From positions 1 through 54,865 of the forward strand of contig PAHP01000007.1 of NCBI GenBank assembly GCA_002705205.1: a DNA stretch of 54,865 nucleotides. The letters run 5' to 3'. The DNA comes from Flavobacteriales bacterium. Lineage in GTDB: Bacteria > Bacteroidota > Bacteroidia > Flavobacteriales > BACL11. Positions 46,709-54,488 of the stretch are shown one piece after another (within the stretch, counting starts at the first letter, position 1; each line of letters starts with the position of its first letter). Position numbers and translations under genes: made by a program. The notes below the pieces were generated by a model that was not told where the DNA came from, searched no databases, and saw nothing but the letters and a program-made list of their open reading frames with translations.

Positions 46709-47851
46709 TTATAAGCCTATTTTTGAGAAGAACTTTACAATTCCTGAAGCAAATTCTTGTGGAATAGTTTCAAGCATTGATGATACTGTTAGTTGGTCAT
46801 TTACTCCAATAGCAATAGCAATGGAAATTACTAATCCCAAAAGAGCATAAGTCATGTCTTTCAGCCCTAATTTGATAGCATGTAAGATGTTATTATCACC
46901 TGTTTTCATAATTGCCATACCTAATTCTCTTCCTGCTAGTAGCCCAATAAATACCCATGTTGTGCTCATAGGGACCTTCGAGTGTAACTTAAAGTAAAAT
47001 AATATCACACAATAAATTAAATCAATTAAAGTTGCAAAACGAACATCTGTAACTACAGATTTTTCTGTTACAATTTTTTGAATTCTTCCTCCTTTATAAT
47101 AAAGTAAAAGCCCTAATCCAATTACAACAATTGAGGTAAAGCCAATAAATTCTCCTGTATTCAAGCTTCTTGGTAGGTAGACTGCAATATTTGCAGCATC
47201 TTGCATAAGCCATACTGACCAAAGTGTCCCTGATGTAATCCATTGAGCTATCGTCCATCCAAATTTTGCTTCTCCTGTAAAGTGTTTTTTAGCTGCTTTA
47301 GCAACAAGTAAGAAGAAAAATAATCCCATTAAAAAGGATAAAATATATCCACTCATACTTTTTGCAAGTACTCCTCCAACAGCAGCTGGAGTTGCCGCAA
47401 AAGAGGTAAGAAGGATAAATGTAGTAGAGACAGGCATCCTTAGTCTAGTAAGAATTAATAAAAATATAGGAGCTGCAATTTGCAGGAAATGAAATTTTGT
47501 AGGTGCAATCTCAAATCCTTTAGAGGTTAATCTTCCATGGCTAACGTCTCCCGCTAAGGTTATCCAACTATAAAGCATTGTGAAAAAGAAAATTCCTCCA
47601 ATGAAAATCCATAGGACCCACCATTTTTTATCTTGGTTTGACGCAATAAATGTTCCTATTGTTTGGATACTGTCATTTGCAATTGCTGCATAGGCTGCAA
47701 ATATAAATCCTGCCCACATAGCATATTGCGGGTAAGGTGTTAAAAACATTGCTATAAGAAATGATATGCAAATGAATGCTAAAAATGATCTTTCTCCTTT
47801 TGGTAGCCAGACTACTTGAGGGTAGCCAAAGCCTTTTAGAATTTTCTTCAT
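46709..47851 (-). CDS. PiT-family inorganic phosphate permease
   Basis: 380 residues and about ten hydrophobic helices. The PiT signature motif appears as AAIANDSIQTIGTFIAS near residue 60, with repeats PVSTTFILL and KVPMSTTWVFIGLLAGREL in the two halves, as in PiT sodium or proton symporters. It imports phosphate across the inner membrane; the driving ion is not shown. Followed by the porin gene, preceded by a phosphate-type two-component system on the other strand. Confidence 0.83.
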   Translation of the reverse strand: MKKILKGFGYPQVVWLPKGERSFLAFICISFLIAMFLTPYPQYAMWAGFIFAAYAAIANDSIQTIGTFIASNQDKKWWVLWIFIGGIFFFTMLYSWITLAGDVSHGRLTSKGFEIAPTKFHFLQIAAPIFLLILTRLRMPVSTTFILLTSFAATPAAVGGVLAKSMSGYILSFLMGLFFFLLVAKAAKKHFTGEAKFGWTIAQWITSGTLWSVWLMQDAANIAVYLPRSLNTGEFIGFTSIVVIGLGLLLYYKGGRIQKIVTEKSVVTDVRFATLIDLIYCVILFYFKLHSKVPMSTTWVFIGLLAGRELGMAIMKTGDNNILHAIKLGLKDMTYALLGLVISIAIAIGVNDQLTVSSMLETIPQEFASGIVKFFSKIGL

Positions 47852-48016
47852 GTTAATTTTAAATTTTAGACAATAATAACTAGTTTGTTAATTCAGAATG
47901 TTAAATTTAGATTAAGAAAACAATATATAATTATTAAAAATATTTTTTAAAAAAAAGTACAGCCGTCAAAAACAACTATACTTTAAAGATCTTTAAGGTA
48001 TCGCTAATTAAAATTA

Positions 48017-48100
48017 TTAAAGAGCAGTAAAAAATACAGCGATCATTAAGGCTAAGTAAATAACAGCTGATAAATCTTTCTTTTGAGTAGTGCTTTCCAT
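48017..48100 (-). CDS. 27-residue single-helix membrane peptide
   Basis: ATG at 48100, stop at 48017. A polar start (MESTTQKKDLS) leads into one hydrophobic helix (AVIYLALMIAVFFTAL) that reaches the C-terminus. An exact TATTTTTG box lies 22 bases upstream, a typical distance. No family recognised. It resembles the small membrane subunits or regulators that often escape annotation. It reads toward the phosphate permease, 166 bases away. Too short for homology-free certainty. Confidence 0.5.
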   Translation of the reverse strand: MESTTQKKDLSAVIYLALMIAVFFTAL

Positions 48101-48122
48101 CTTTTTTGTTTTAAATTTAATG

Positions 48123-48130
48123 CAAAAATA
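48123..48130 (-). promoter_or_regulatory. -7 box for the 27-residue peptide
   Basis: TATTTTTG on the minus strand, 22 bases before the ATG at 48100. It may also drive the phosphate permease and porin genes beyond. Confidence 0.45.
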
Positions 48131-48247
48131 CATACAGATTATAGTTATCATGTTAATAAGGCATTATGTATATGTTAAGAAATTGTTAAGTATTGCTTTA
48201 ATATAGCAAATCTTAATGAAAAAAGTGATCAATCTTAATGTAATAAT

Positions 48248-48255
48248 TAGATTTG
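48248..48255 (+). promoter_or_regulatory. -7 box for the PhoB/PhoR-like system
   Basis: TAGATTTG ends four bases before the ATG at 48260. No -33 TTG is visible. Instead the second AATCTTAATG repeat (48231-48240) covers the -33 region, as expected for an activator-dependent promoter. Confidence 0.5.
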
Positions 48256-48259
48256 CATT

Positions 48260-48934
48260 ATGTCAGACTCATATAAGATATTATTAGTTGATGATGAAAA
48301 AGATATTTTAGAATTTCTTTCTTATAATTTAAGGAAGGAATCATTTACTGTAAGAACTGCTCTAAATGGAGAGTTAGCTATAGAAGAAGCCAAAATCTTT
48401 AAACCAGATTTAATTATACTAGATGTAATGATGCCAGAAATGGATGGGATCACTGCTTGTGCTGCGATAAGAGAAATTTCTGATTTAAAAGATGTTTTAA
48501 TTTTATTTTTAACTGCTAGATCTGAGGAATATTCTGAGTTAGCAGGATTTGATGCGGGAGCAGATGACTATGTTACAAAGCCTATCAAACCTAAACTATT
48601 AATTAGCAGAATAAAAGCTCTTTTAAAAAGAAATAAGAAAAAAGTAATAGATAGTTTTATAAAAATAGGTGATATTGAAGTTGATAAATCAAAACATTTA
48701 TTGTTATTCAAGAAAGAAGAGATTCATTTAGCAAGAAAAGAATTTAATTTATTATATTATCTGATGACTGTTCCTGGGAAAGTTTTTACAAGACAAGAAA
48801 TTATATCTGAGATATGGAAAGATGCTTTTGTTGGAGACAGAACAATAGATGTACATGTTCGTAAGATAAGAGAAAAAATAGGTGTAAATCATATAAAAAC
48901 TATAAAAGGAGTAGGTTATAAATTTGACATCTAA
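48260..48934 (+). CDS. PhoB/OmpR-type response regulator
   Basis: 224 residues. Receiver domain 1-120: acidic pocket Asp11/Asp12, phospho-acceptor Asp55 in LIILDVMMPEMDG, and the conserved Lys in YVTKPIKPKLL. Winged-helix DNA-binding domain from about residue 130 (LARKEFNLLYYLM... GDRTIDVHVRKIREKIG). The sequence fits PhoB-like regulators of Bacteroidota. Its stop shares one base with the kinase start (TAATG). Role in phosphate control is inferred from the permease and porin beside it. Confidence 0.93.
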   Translation: MSDSYKILLVDDEKDILEFLSYNLRKESFTVRTALNGELAIEEAKIFKPDLIILDVMMPEMDGITACAAIREISDLKDVLILFLTARSEEYSELAGFDAGADDYVTKPIKPKLLISRIKALLKRNKKKVIDSFIKIGDIEVDKSKHLLLFKKEEIHLARKEFNLLYYLMTVPGKVFTRQEIISEIWKDAFVGDRTIDVHVRKIREKIGVNHIKTIKGVGYKFDI

Positions 48935-49938
48935 TGAAAATTAATACGCCAATTCGGATTGCTATATTTTTAAGCTGTATAATTTTTGCTTTAGCTGTTA
49001 TTATATTTTATTTTGGCGAAGACAGGTTAAATATATTCTATAGTCTTGTTGTATTTTTTGTTTTTGTCATAGCTCTTATATATTATGTTGTCAAGCAGTT
49101 CTTTCATGAAAGGATTAAAGTGATTTATAAAAGCATATATAAGTTTAAAGGCACTTCAAATATTAAGGAACTAGATATTGACAATGTAGAACAAGAAGCT
49201 GAAGAGTGGGCAGATGCAAAGGAAGAGGAGCTCAATGCTTATAAAAGACATGAAAACTATAGAAGAGAATTTATAGGAAATGTCTCGCATGAGCTTAAAA
49301 CACCTATTTTTAATATCCAAGGGTATATTCAAACTTTATTAGATGGCGGGCTCAATGATGAGACGATTAATATGAAATATCTTGAAAGAACTAATAAGAG
49401 TGTTGATAGGATGATTAATATTGTTGAAGATCTAGAGGTAATATCTAGATTAGAGACTGAGGATACTCAGTTAGAATTTCAACCATTTAATATAGTAAAG
49501 CTTTCAAATGAAGTTCTTGAGGCTTTTGAAATGAAGGCTGAAATAATGAATATTAGCTTAGAGCTAATAAATGAATCGCATGCTGAATACGTAATAGGCG
49601 ATAGAGATAAAATTCAGCAAGTATTCATGAATCTTATTAGTAACTCTATTAAATATGGGAAAAAAGGAGGAACCACTCAGGTTAAGTTTTATGACATGAA
49701 TAATAATATGTTAATTGAGGTTGCCGATGATGGCATAGGTATTGCAGAAGATTCTTTAGATCGTTTATTTGAAAGATTTTATCGAGTTGATAAGAATAGA
49801 TCTAGAGAGATTGGAGGAACTGGCCTTGGGCTAGCCATTGTAAAGCATATATTAGAAGGCCATAATCAACAAATAAATGTCAGAAGTACTGTTGGTGTTG
49901 GTTCAACTTTTTCCTTTATTTTAGAAAAGGGAAAATAA
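48934..49938 (+). CDS. PhoR-like sensor histidine kinase
   Basis: 334 residues. Two membrane helices near 8-27 and 34-55, only a few residues apart, so there is no periplasmic sensor domain. A cytoplasmic linker is followed by HisKA with phospho-acceptor His119 (FIGNVSHELKTP) and a catalytic domain with the N box (QVFMNLISNSIKYG), DDGIGI and GGTGLGLAIV. Lacking an external sensor domain fits PhoR-type kinases, which sense through the transporter complex in E. coli. It overlaps the convergent glycosyltransferase by 18 bases. Confidence 0.93.
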   Translation: MKINTPIRIAIFLSCIIFALAVIIFYFGEDRLNIFYSLVVFFVFVIALIYYVVKQFFHERIKVIYKSIYKFKGTSNIKELDIDNVEQEAEEWADAKEEELNAYKRHENYRREFIGNVSHELKTPIFNIQGYIQTLLDGGLNDETINMKYLERTNKSVDRMINIVEDLEVISRLETEDTQLEFQPFNIVKLSNEVLEAFEMKAEIMNISLELINESHAEYVIGDRDKIQQVFMNLISNSIKYGKKGGTTQVKFYDMNNNMLIEVADDGIGIAEDSLDRLFERFYRVDKNRSREIGGTGLGLAIVKHILEGHNQQINVRSTVGVGSTFSFILEKGK

Positions 49939-50970
49939 TTCTTGCCAATCTACTAATCCTTTTTTTGATTCAATAAAACCAGAGTAATTTTTACATTCAA
50001 TTATTGCTTTTTCAAAGTCGAATTGATGTTGTTCTTGATAGTAACAGAGTTTCTTTTTACTAAATAATTTTGCTAAATATTCTTGTTCTGTTTGGCCTGG
50101 AGTTGGAATAAAGAAGGCCTTACTGTTAAGCTTCTCTAAATCCATAATAGTCGAATATCCAGGGCGACAGATTATTAGATTTGCCTGTAAAATTACCTTA
50201 TTTAGTTCTTTGGCATTTAAATGTGATTTAATAGTGATCCTGCCTATCTTTTTCGTATTATTTAACTCTGGCTTCCCTAATACTATAAGAGATCTTTCTT
50301 TCCTATTATTTAATGCTTTTATAATTCCCTTCTCTAGTATTTTTCGTTGTGGCTCAGGCCCAGATATTATTGCTAGAAAATCATATTTTTTTTCGCTTTG
50401 CTGATATTTAAATCTAGATTGAGGTCCTATATAGATAGTATTATTTGGCAGTATATTTGGTTTTGATAGATTTCCAGCCAAATTATGTTCTTTGTCATCG
50501 ATTACCCAGCAAGCGTCAAATTTATTGATATATTTATAGTTAATTTTTTTAATGAATTCAGTAAAATAAGGACTCTGAATTTCCAATTGATGAGTAATAA
50601 AAACACACGGAACTTTTTTAGAATAGAGTCCGAATCGATTATCTGAGATCACAGCGTCAATCTTATAATCCTTGATTATGTGATTTAAGGAATGATTTTC
50701 TTTTTTAATATTATATATAAGTTTTGGAATTTGGAAAACCATACTTATAATCATAGGTAAATATTTTGGGTATTTTATATTATATCCTGTAAAACGAACT
50801 ATTTCCAATTTAGGAAATTCAGTGCTAAGTAAATGCATCGGTCTTGCATCAGCAGCTATTACAACTTCGTATCCATTAGAGAGTAATGCTTTAATAATAG
50901 GGATACATCTAGTTGCATGCCCTATTCCCCAGTCAAGTGGGGCTACAAGAATTCGTTTTTTTGTTTTCAC
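49921..50970 (-). CDS. MurG-like (GT28-type) glycosyltransferase, GTG start
   Basis: 349 residues, starting at GTG 50970 (MKTKKRILVAPLDWGIGHATRCIPII). The GIGHATR loop at the start and a C-terminal ICRPGYSTIMDLEKLNSKAFFIPTPGQTEQEYLAK site are those of GT-B enzymes related to MurG and UDP-glucuronosyltransferases. Acceptor and sugar unknown. It lies alone between the kinase and trmB. Confidence 0.82.
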   Translation of the reverse strand: MKTKKRILVAPLDWGIGHATRCIPIIKALLSNGYEVVIAADARPMHLLSTEFPKLEIVRFTGYNIKYPKYLPMIISMVFQIPKLIYNIKKENHSLNHIIKDYKIDAVISDNRFGLYSKKVPCVFITHQLEIQSPYFTEFIKKINYKYINKFDACWVIDDKEHNLAGNLSKPNILPNNTIYIGPQSRFKYQQSEKKYDFLAIISGPEPQRKILEKGIIKALNNRKERSLIVLGKPELNNTKKIGRITIKSHLNAKELNKVILQANLIICRPGYSTIMDLEKLNSKAFFIPTPGQTEQEYLAKLFSKKKLCYYQEQHQFDFEKAIIECKNYSGFIESKKGLVDWQELFSLF

Positions 50971-50994
50971 AGGCCGAAAATAGTTAAAACAAAT

Positions 50995-51002
50995 TATTTT
51001 TG
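50995..51002 (+). promoter_or_regulatory. -7 box for trmB
   Basis: TATTTTTG, 16 bases before the inferred TTG start of trmB. An upstream ATG at 50917 precedes this box and lies inside the neighbouring gene. Confidence 0.5.
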
Positions 51003-51018
51003 TATCAAAATAAAAGTT

Positions 51019-51684
51019 TTGGGAAAAAATAAGTTAAAAAAGTTTGCTCAGATGGAATCTTTTCATCATGTAAAACAGCCTTCATTAGAGTTGTTAGAAT
51101 CTGAGTATTATTTAAAGGGAAGGTGGAAGAAAGAGTTCTTTAAAAATAAAAACCCTTTGGTCTTAGAGTTAGGATGTGGCATGGGAGAATATAGTGTTGG
51201 CTTGGCCGAAAGATTTCCAGAAAAGAATTTTTTAGGTATAGATATAAAAGGGGCAAGAATGTGGCAGGGGGCATCTTCTTCTATAGAAAAAGGATTAAAT
51301 AATGTTGGTTTTTTGCGTATTCGTATTGAGTGGATTGAAAAATGTTTTGAGCGCAATGAAGTTGATGAGATTTGGATTACTTTTCCTGACCCTCAGCTTA
51401 AAAGGAGGAGGGGAACAAAGCGATTGACTCATCCTGTTTTTTTAAAGAAGTATAAAAATATCTTAATGAGAAAAGGATCTATTCATCTAAAAACGGATAG
51501 TCAATTTCTACATGGATTTACTTTGGGAATTATTGCCGCAGAAGAATATGTTTTAGAAGATAGTACAAATGATCTTTATGCCTCTTTAGTTTTTAGAGAT
51601 CATATGGAAATTAAAACTCATTATGAAAATATTTATTTAGATAAAGGTATGCCAATTACTTATTTAAGGTTTCAATTAAAATGA
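51019..51684 (+). CDS. trmB: tRNA (guanine-46-N7)-methyltransferase, TTG start
   Basis: 221 residues from TTG 51019. Bacteroidota TrmB begins GKNKLKKFAQM-like, which is encoded here after the TTG; the ATG at 50917 would add 34 foreign residues and lies inside the divergent gene, and the next ATG (51052) would lose the conserved start. SAM motif LVLELGCGMGEYSVGLAE, and the family DEIWITFPDPQLKRRR with THPVFLKKY are present. It methylates G46 in the variable loop of tRNAs. Confidence 0.9.
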   Translation: MGKNKLKKFAQMESFHHVKQPSLELLESEYYLKGRWKKEFFKNKNPLVLELGCGMGEYSVGLAERFPEKNFLGIDIKGARMWQGASSSIEKGLNNVGFLRIRIEWIEKCFERNEVDEIWITFPDPQLKRRRGTKRLTHPVFLKKYKNILMRKGSIHLKTDSQFLHGFTLGIIAAEEYVLEDSTNDLYASLVFRDHMEIKTHYENIYLDKGMPITYLRFQLK

Positions 51685-51736
51685 TAGTAGAATCTAGTAT
51701 AAAGATTTATCTTTACCAAATCAAAGATTTTAGATT

Positions 51737-52861
51737 ATGAAATTAAATAAGAAGGTTATTTTAGAGGCGCTTTCTAACATTACATTGCCAAATGAAGGTA
51801 AGAGTATTGTTGATGAGGGAGCTATTAAAAATATTCAGATCTTTGGGACTGATATAGAGCTTGATATTGAGATTAAAAATCCAACATTGCAGTATAAAAA
51901 AAGAGTAGAGCTAGAATGTATTAAAGCGATACATAATCATGCTTATGAGAAGGCCAAGATAAAAGTAAATTTGATTGTCAATTCGATAGAGAAAAACATT
52001 CAAATAAAAGGTAAGAATATTCCTGGAGTTAAGAATATTATTGCTATTTCTTCTGCTAAGGGTGGGGTTGGCAAATCAACTATATCGGCTAACTTTGCGG
52101 TTAGTTTATCAAATTTAGGCTATAAAGTAGGAATCATAGACGCAGATATTTATGGCCCTTCTATGCATATTATGTTTGGGTTGGAAGGAGAAACTCCTGC
52201 AGCTATAAGTGTTGATGGAAAGACCAAAATCAAACCTTTAGAAAGTTATGGAGTTAAATTACTTTCTATAGGCTTCTTTGCTCATAGTCAACAGGCAGTA
52301 GTATGGAGAGGTCCTATGGCCTCAAAAGCATTAAATCAACTACTTTGGGATACACATTGGGGTGATCTAGATTACTTAGTGGTAGATTTACCTCCTGGTA
52401 CTGGAGATGTTCATCTTTCTTTAGTTCAATCTATTCCTTTAACTGGAGCTGTTGTTGTGAGTACTCCACAAAATATTGCTCTTGCTGATGCAAAGAAAGG
52501 TGTAAACATGTTTCAGATGGAAAGTATTAATGTGCCTGTATTAGGCATAGTAGAGAACATGTCTTATTTTACTCCTGAAGAATTGCCAGCTAATAAATAT
52601 TATATTTTTGGAAAAGAAGGAGCTAAAGGTTTAGCTGAGCAATTAGAACTGCAGCTTTTAGGAGAGATTCCTTTAGTTCAATCTGTAAGAGAAGCAGCAG
52701 ATGCAGGTAGACCAGTAGTATTGCAGGGAACTACGCCTATCGCTTTAGAGTTGTTAAAAATGACTAAAAAAATATTAGAATCAATTAAAAAAAGAAATCT
52801 TAATTTAGCACCTACAAAGCCTGTAGAACTAAGTCATTCAAAAGGGTGTTCAAAAAACTAA
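51737..52861 (+). CDS. mrp: Mrp/NBP35-family iron-sulfur carrier ATPase
   Basis: 374 residues. N-terminal FeS-assembly (MIP18/DUF59-like) domain, residues 1-90, then the deviant Walker A SSAKGGVGKST (about 105-115), DADIYGPS, and LVVDLPPGTGDVHLS. The usual CxxC cluster site of many Mrp proteins is replaced by YFTPEELPANKYYIFG, as in other Bacteroidota. It binds and passes Fe-S clusters. A NifU-type gene follows seven bases later, consistent with a shared role. Confidence 0.93.
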   Translation: MKLNKKVILEALSNITLPNEGKSIVDEGAIKNIQIFGTDIELDIEIKNPTLQYKKRVELECIKAIHNHAYEKAKIKVNLIVNSIEKNIQIKGKNIPGVKNIIAISSAKGGVGKSTISANFAVSLSNLGYKVGIIDADIYGPSMHIMFGLEGETPAAISVDGKTKIKPLESYGVKLLSIGFFAHSQQAVVWRGPMASKALNQLLWDTHWGDLDYLVVDLPPGTGDVHLSLVQSIPLTGAVVVSTPQNIALADAKKGVNMFQMESINVPVLGIVENMSYFTPEELPANKYYIFGKEGAKGLAEQLELQLLGEIPLVQSVREAADAGRPVVLQGTTPIALELLKMTKKILESIKKRNLNLAPTKPVELSHSKGCSKN

Positions 52862-52867
52862 AATAGT

Positions 52868-53116
52868 ATGGGAATTATTACTGACACGAAAATTATTAAG
52901 AAGATTAAAGATGCTCTTGAAGAGATTAGGCCTTTTCTAGAAGGAGATGGTGGAGATATTCATTTTATTGAGTTGACCGATGATTGGGTTGTCAAAGTCA
53001 AATTAGTTGGGGCCTGTAGTAGTTGTGATATCAGTATGATGACGTTAAAAAATGGTGTAGAGGTTGTGATAAAGAAAGCTGTTCCACAAGTTAAAGAAGT
53101 TATTGAGGTTTCTTAG
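52868..53116 (+). CDS. NifU C-terminal-type iron-sulfur protein
   Basis: 82 residues. A single NifU/Nfu domain with the cluster-binding CSSC in LVGACSSCDISMMTLKNGVE, preceded by IRPFLEGDGGDIHFIEL. It lacks the N-terminal domain seen in the 194-residue Nfu at 31385. Tandem with mrp, so they probably act together in cluster delivery. Confidence 0.92.
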   Translation: MGIITDTKIIKKIKDALEEIRPFLEGDGGDIHFIELTDDWVVKVKLVGACSSCDISMMTLKNGVEVVIKKAVPQVKEVIEVS

Positions 53117-53231
53117 CTCCTAGCTAGTATTATAAATATTGTTTTTTGAGGGTTGGCAAATCCTCTTATTTAGAATAAGTATAAATTGCAAAAAAGATGA
53201 TTCTAGCTATACTTGAGTTGGCAGAAAGATT

Positions 53232-53239
53232 TAAATTTG
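53232..53239 (+). promoter_or_regulatory. -7 box for the alternative complex III operon
   Basis: TAAATTTG, 27 bases before the ATG at 53267. A TTG lies 16 bases further up (53213-53215), somewhat closer than in the gdhA and rplM promoters. GGAGAG sits eight bases before the ATG. Confidence 0.5.
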
Positions 53240-53266
53240 TTGCCGGAAAATGGAATCGGAGAGAAT

Positions 53267-54478
53267 ATGAAGCAGTATCGTAGTGTTAAGGCCTTAATAA
53301 TAATATTATTAATCTTACCTATATCTAATTTATTTGCAGATGATATAACATCTGGAGAGAAACTTTTCAAGCAGAATTGTACTGCTTGTCATACAATGAC
53401 AAGCGCTCGTTTAGTCGGCCCTGGATTAGAGGGCGTTACTGATAAATATGAGAAAGAGTGGTTGATTAAATGGATCAGGAATTCTCAGGAGCTTATAGCT
53501 AGTGGAGATGAACGAGCTATTGCAATATTTGAGGAGTATAATAAAGTTGCTATGACTTCTTTTGATTTTTCAGATCAAGAGTTCTCAGACTTATTAGCAT
53601 ACCTTGCTAATCCACCAGTTATAGAAGAAGCAATTGCAACCTCCAATAATATTCCTATAGAGGAGGGGATGAGTACTTCAACTAAGCTTATGATTATTAG
53701 CTTAGTCTTAGTAACATTAGTTTATCTACTTGTTTCATTAAAAAATAATCTTAAGAGCGCCTTAGGAAAAGACACAGAAACTATCCCTGAAACTTTAATA
53801 GGTCAATATAGTTTATTTATTTCTAATAATATAAATGTTATATTTGTTAGTGCTATTTTTACGATTATAATGCTAAAATTTACTTATGATGGCTTGATGG
53901 GAGTTGGAGTAACTACTAATTATCAACCTTCTCAGCCTATAGAGTTTTCTCATAAAATACACGCTGGTCAAAATGGTGTTGATTGTAATTACTGCCATTC
54001 AAGTGCTAGAAAAAGTAAGCATTCCGGGATCCCTTCAGCTAATGTATGTATGAATTGTCATACGTATATAAATGAAGGCTCTATTACAGGAACTACTGAG
54101 ATTCAGAAGATATATGATGCAATTGGTTTCGACCCTAAAACACGAACTTATATTGACGGGTATGTTCAAAAGCCAATTGAGTGGGTAAGAATACATAATC
54201 TTCCAGATCATGCATATTTTAATCATTCTCAACATGTTGTTGCAGGTGGAATTGAATGTCAAGAATGTCATGGCCCAGTTGAAGAGATGGATGTTTTGTA
54301 TCAATATTCAGAATTAACTATGGACTGGTGCGTAGAGTGTCATAGAGAAACAGAGGTTCAGATGGAGGGGAATAATTATTATACTCATTTACATGAACAG
54401 CTTAAAGAAAAATATAAAGGAGAGAAGATTACTGTTGATAAGATGGGAGGTTTAGAATGTGCTAAATGTCATTATTAA
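53267..54478 (+). CDS. actA: Multiheme cytochrome c, alternative complex III subunit ActA
   Basis: 403 residues from ATG 53267. An in-frame TTG at 53213 would precede the -7 box and is rejected. Signal peptide (IIILLILPISNLFA), then a monoheme cytochrome c domain (CTACH, Cys38), one membrane helix (IISLVLVTLVYLL), another (VIFVSAIFTIIML), then a five-heme part with CNYCH, CMNCH, CQECH, CVECH and CAKCH. This is the ActA pentaheme subunit with an added N-terminal monoheme domain that resembles ActE. It carries electrons from menaquinol toward cytochrome oxidase. actB follows 10 bases later. Confidence 0.9.
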   Translation: MKQYRSVKALIIILLILPISNLFADDITSGEKLFKQNCTACHTMTSARLVGPGLEGVTDKYEKEWLIKWIRNSQELIASGDERAIAIFEEYNKVAMTSFDFSDQEFSDLLAYLANPPVIEEAIATSNNIPIEEGMSTSTKLMIISLVLVTLVYLLVSLKNNLKSALGKDTETIPETLIGQYSLFISNNINVIFVSAIFTIIMLKFTYDGLMGVGVTTNYQPSQPIEFSHKIHAGQNGVDCNYCHSSARKSKHSGIPSANVCMNCHTYINEGSITGTTEIQKIYDAIGFDPKTRTYIDGYVQKPIEWVRIHNLPDHAYFNHSQHVVAGGIECQECHGPVEEMDVLYQYSELTMDWCVECHRETEVQMEGNNYYTHLHEQLKEKYKGEKITVDKMGGLECAKCHY

Positions 54479-54488
54479 TTTGATAAGA

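Larger units (their letters stand above)
47852..48259. other. 408-base intergenic region of the phosphate-type module
   Basis: It holds one very short gene (48017-48100), two -7 boxes (48123-48130 minus, 48248-48255 plus) and several TTAA-centred repeats, some at 11 or 22 base spacing: TTAA at 48153, 48175 and 48186, AATCTTAATG at 48209-48218 and 48231-48240, and TTAAAT/TTAAGA at 47901 and 47912. A palindromic CTTTAAAGATCTTTAAGG lies near 47981-47998. Otherwise AT-rich spacer. Confidence 0.6.

Noticed and set aside
50917-51018. ATG start for trmB inside the divergent glycosyltransferase gene
   Set aside because: The added residues have no counterpart in TrmB and the start precedes the -7 box.
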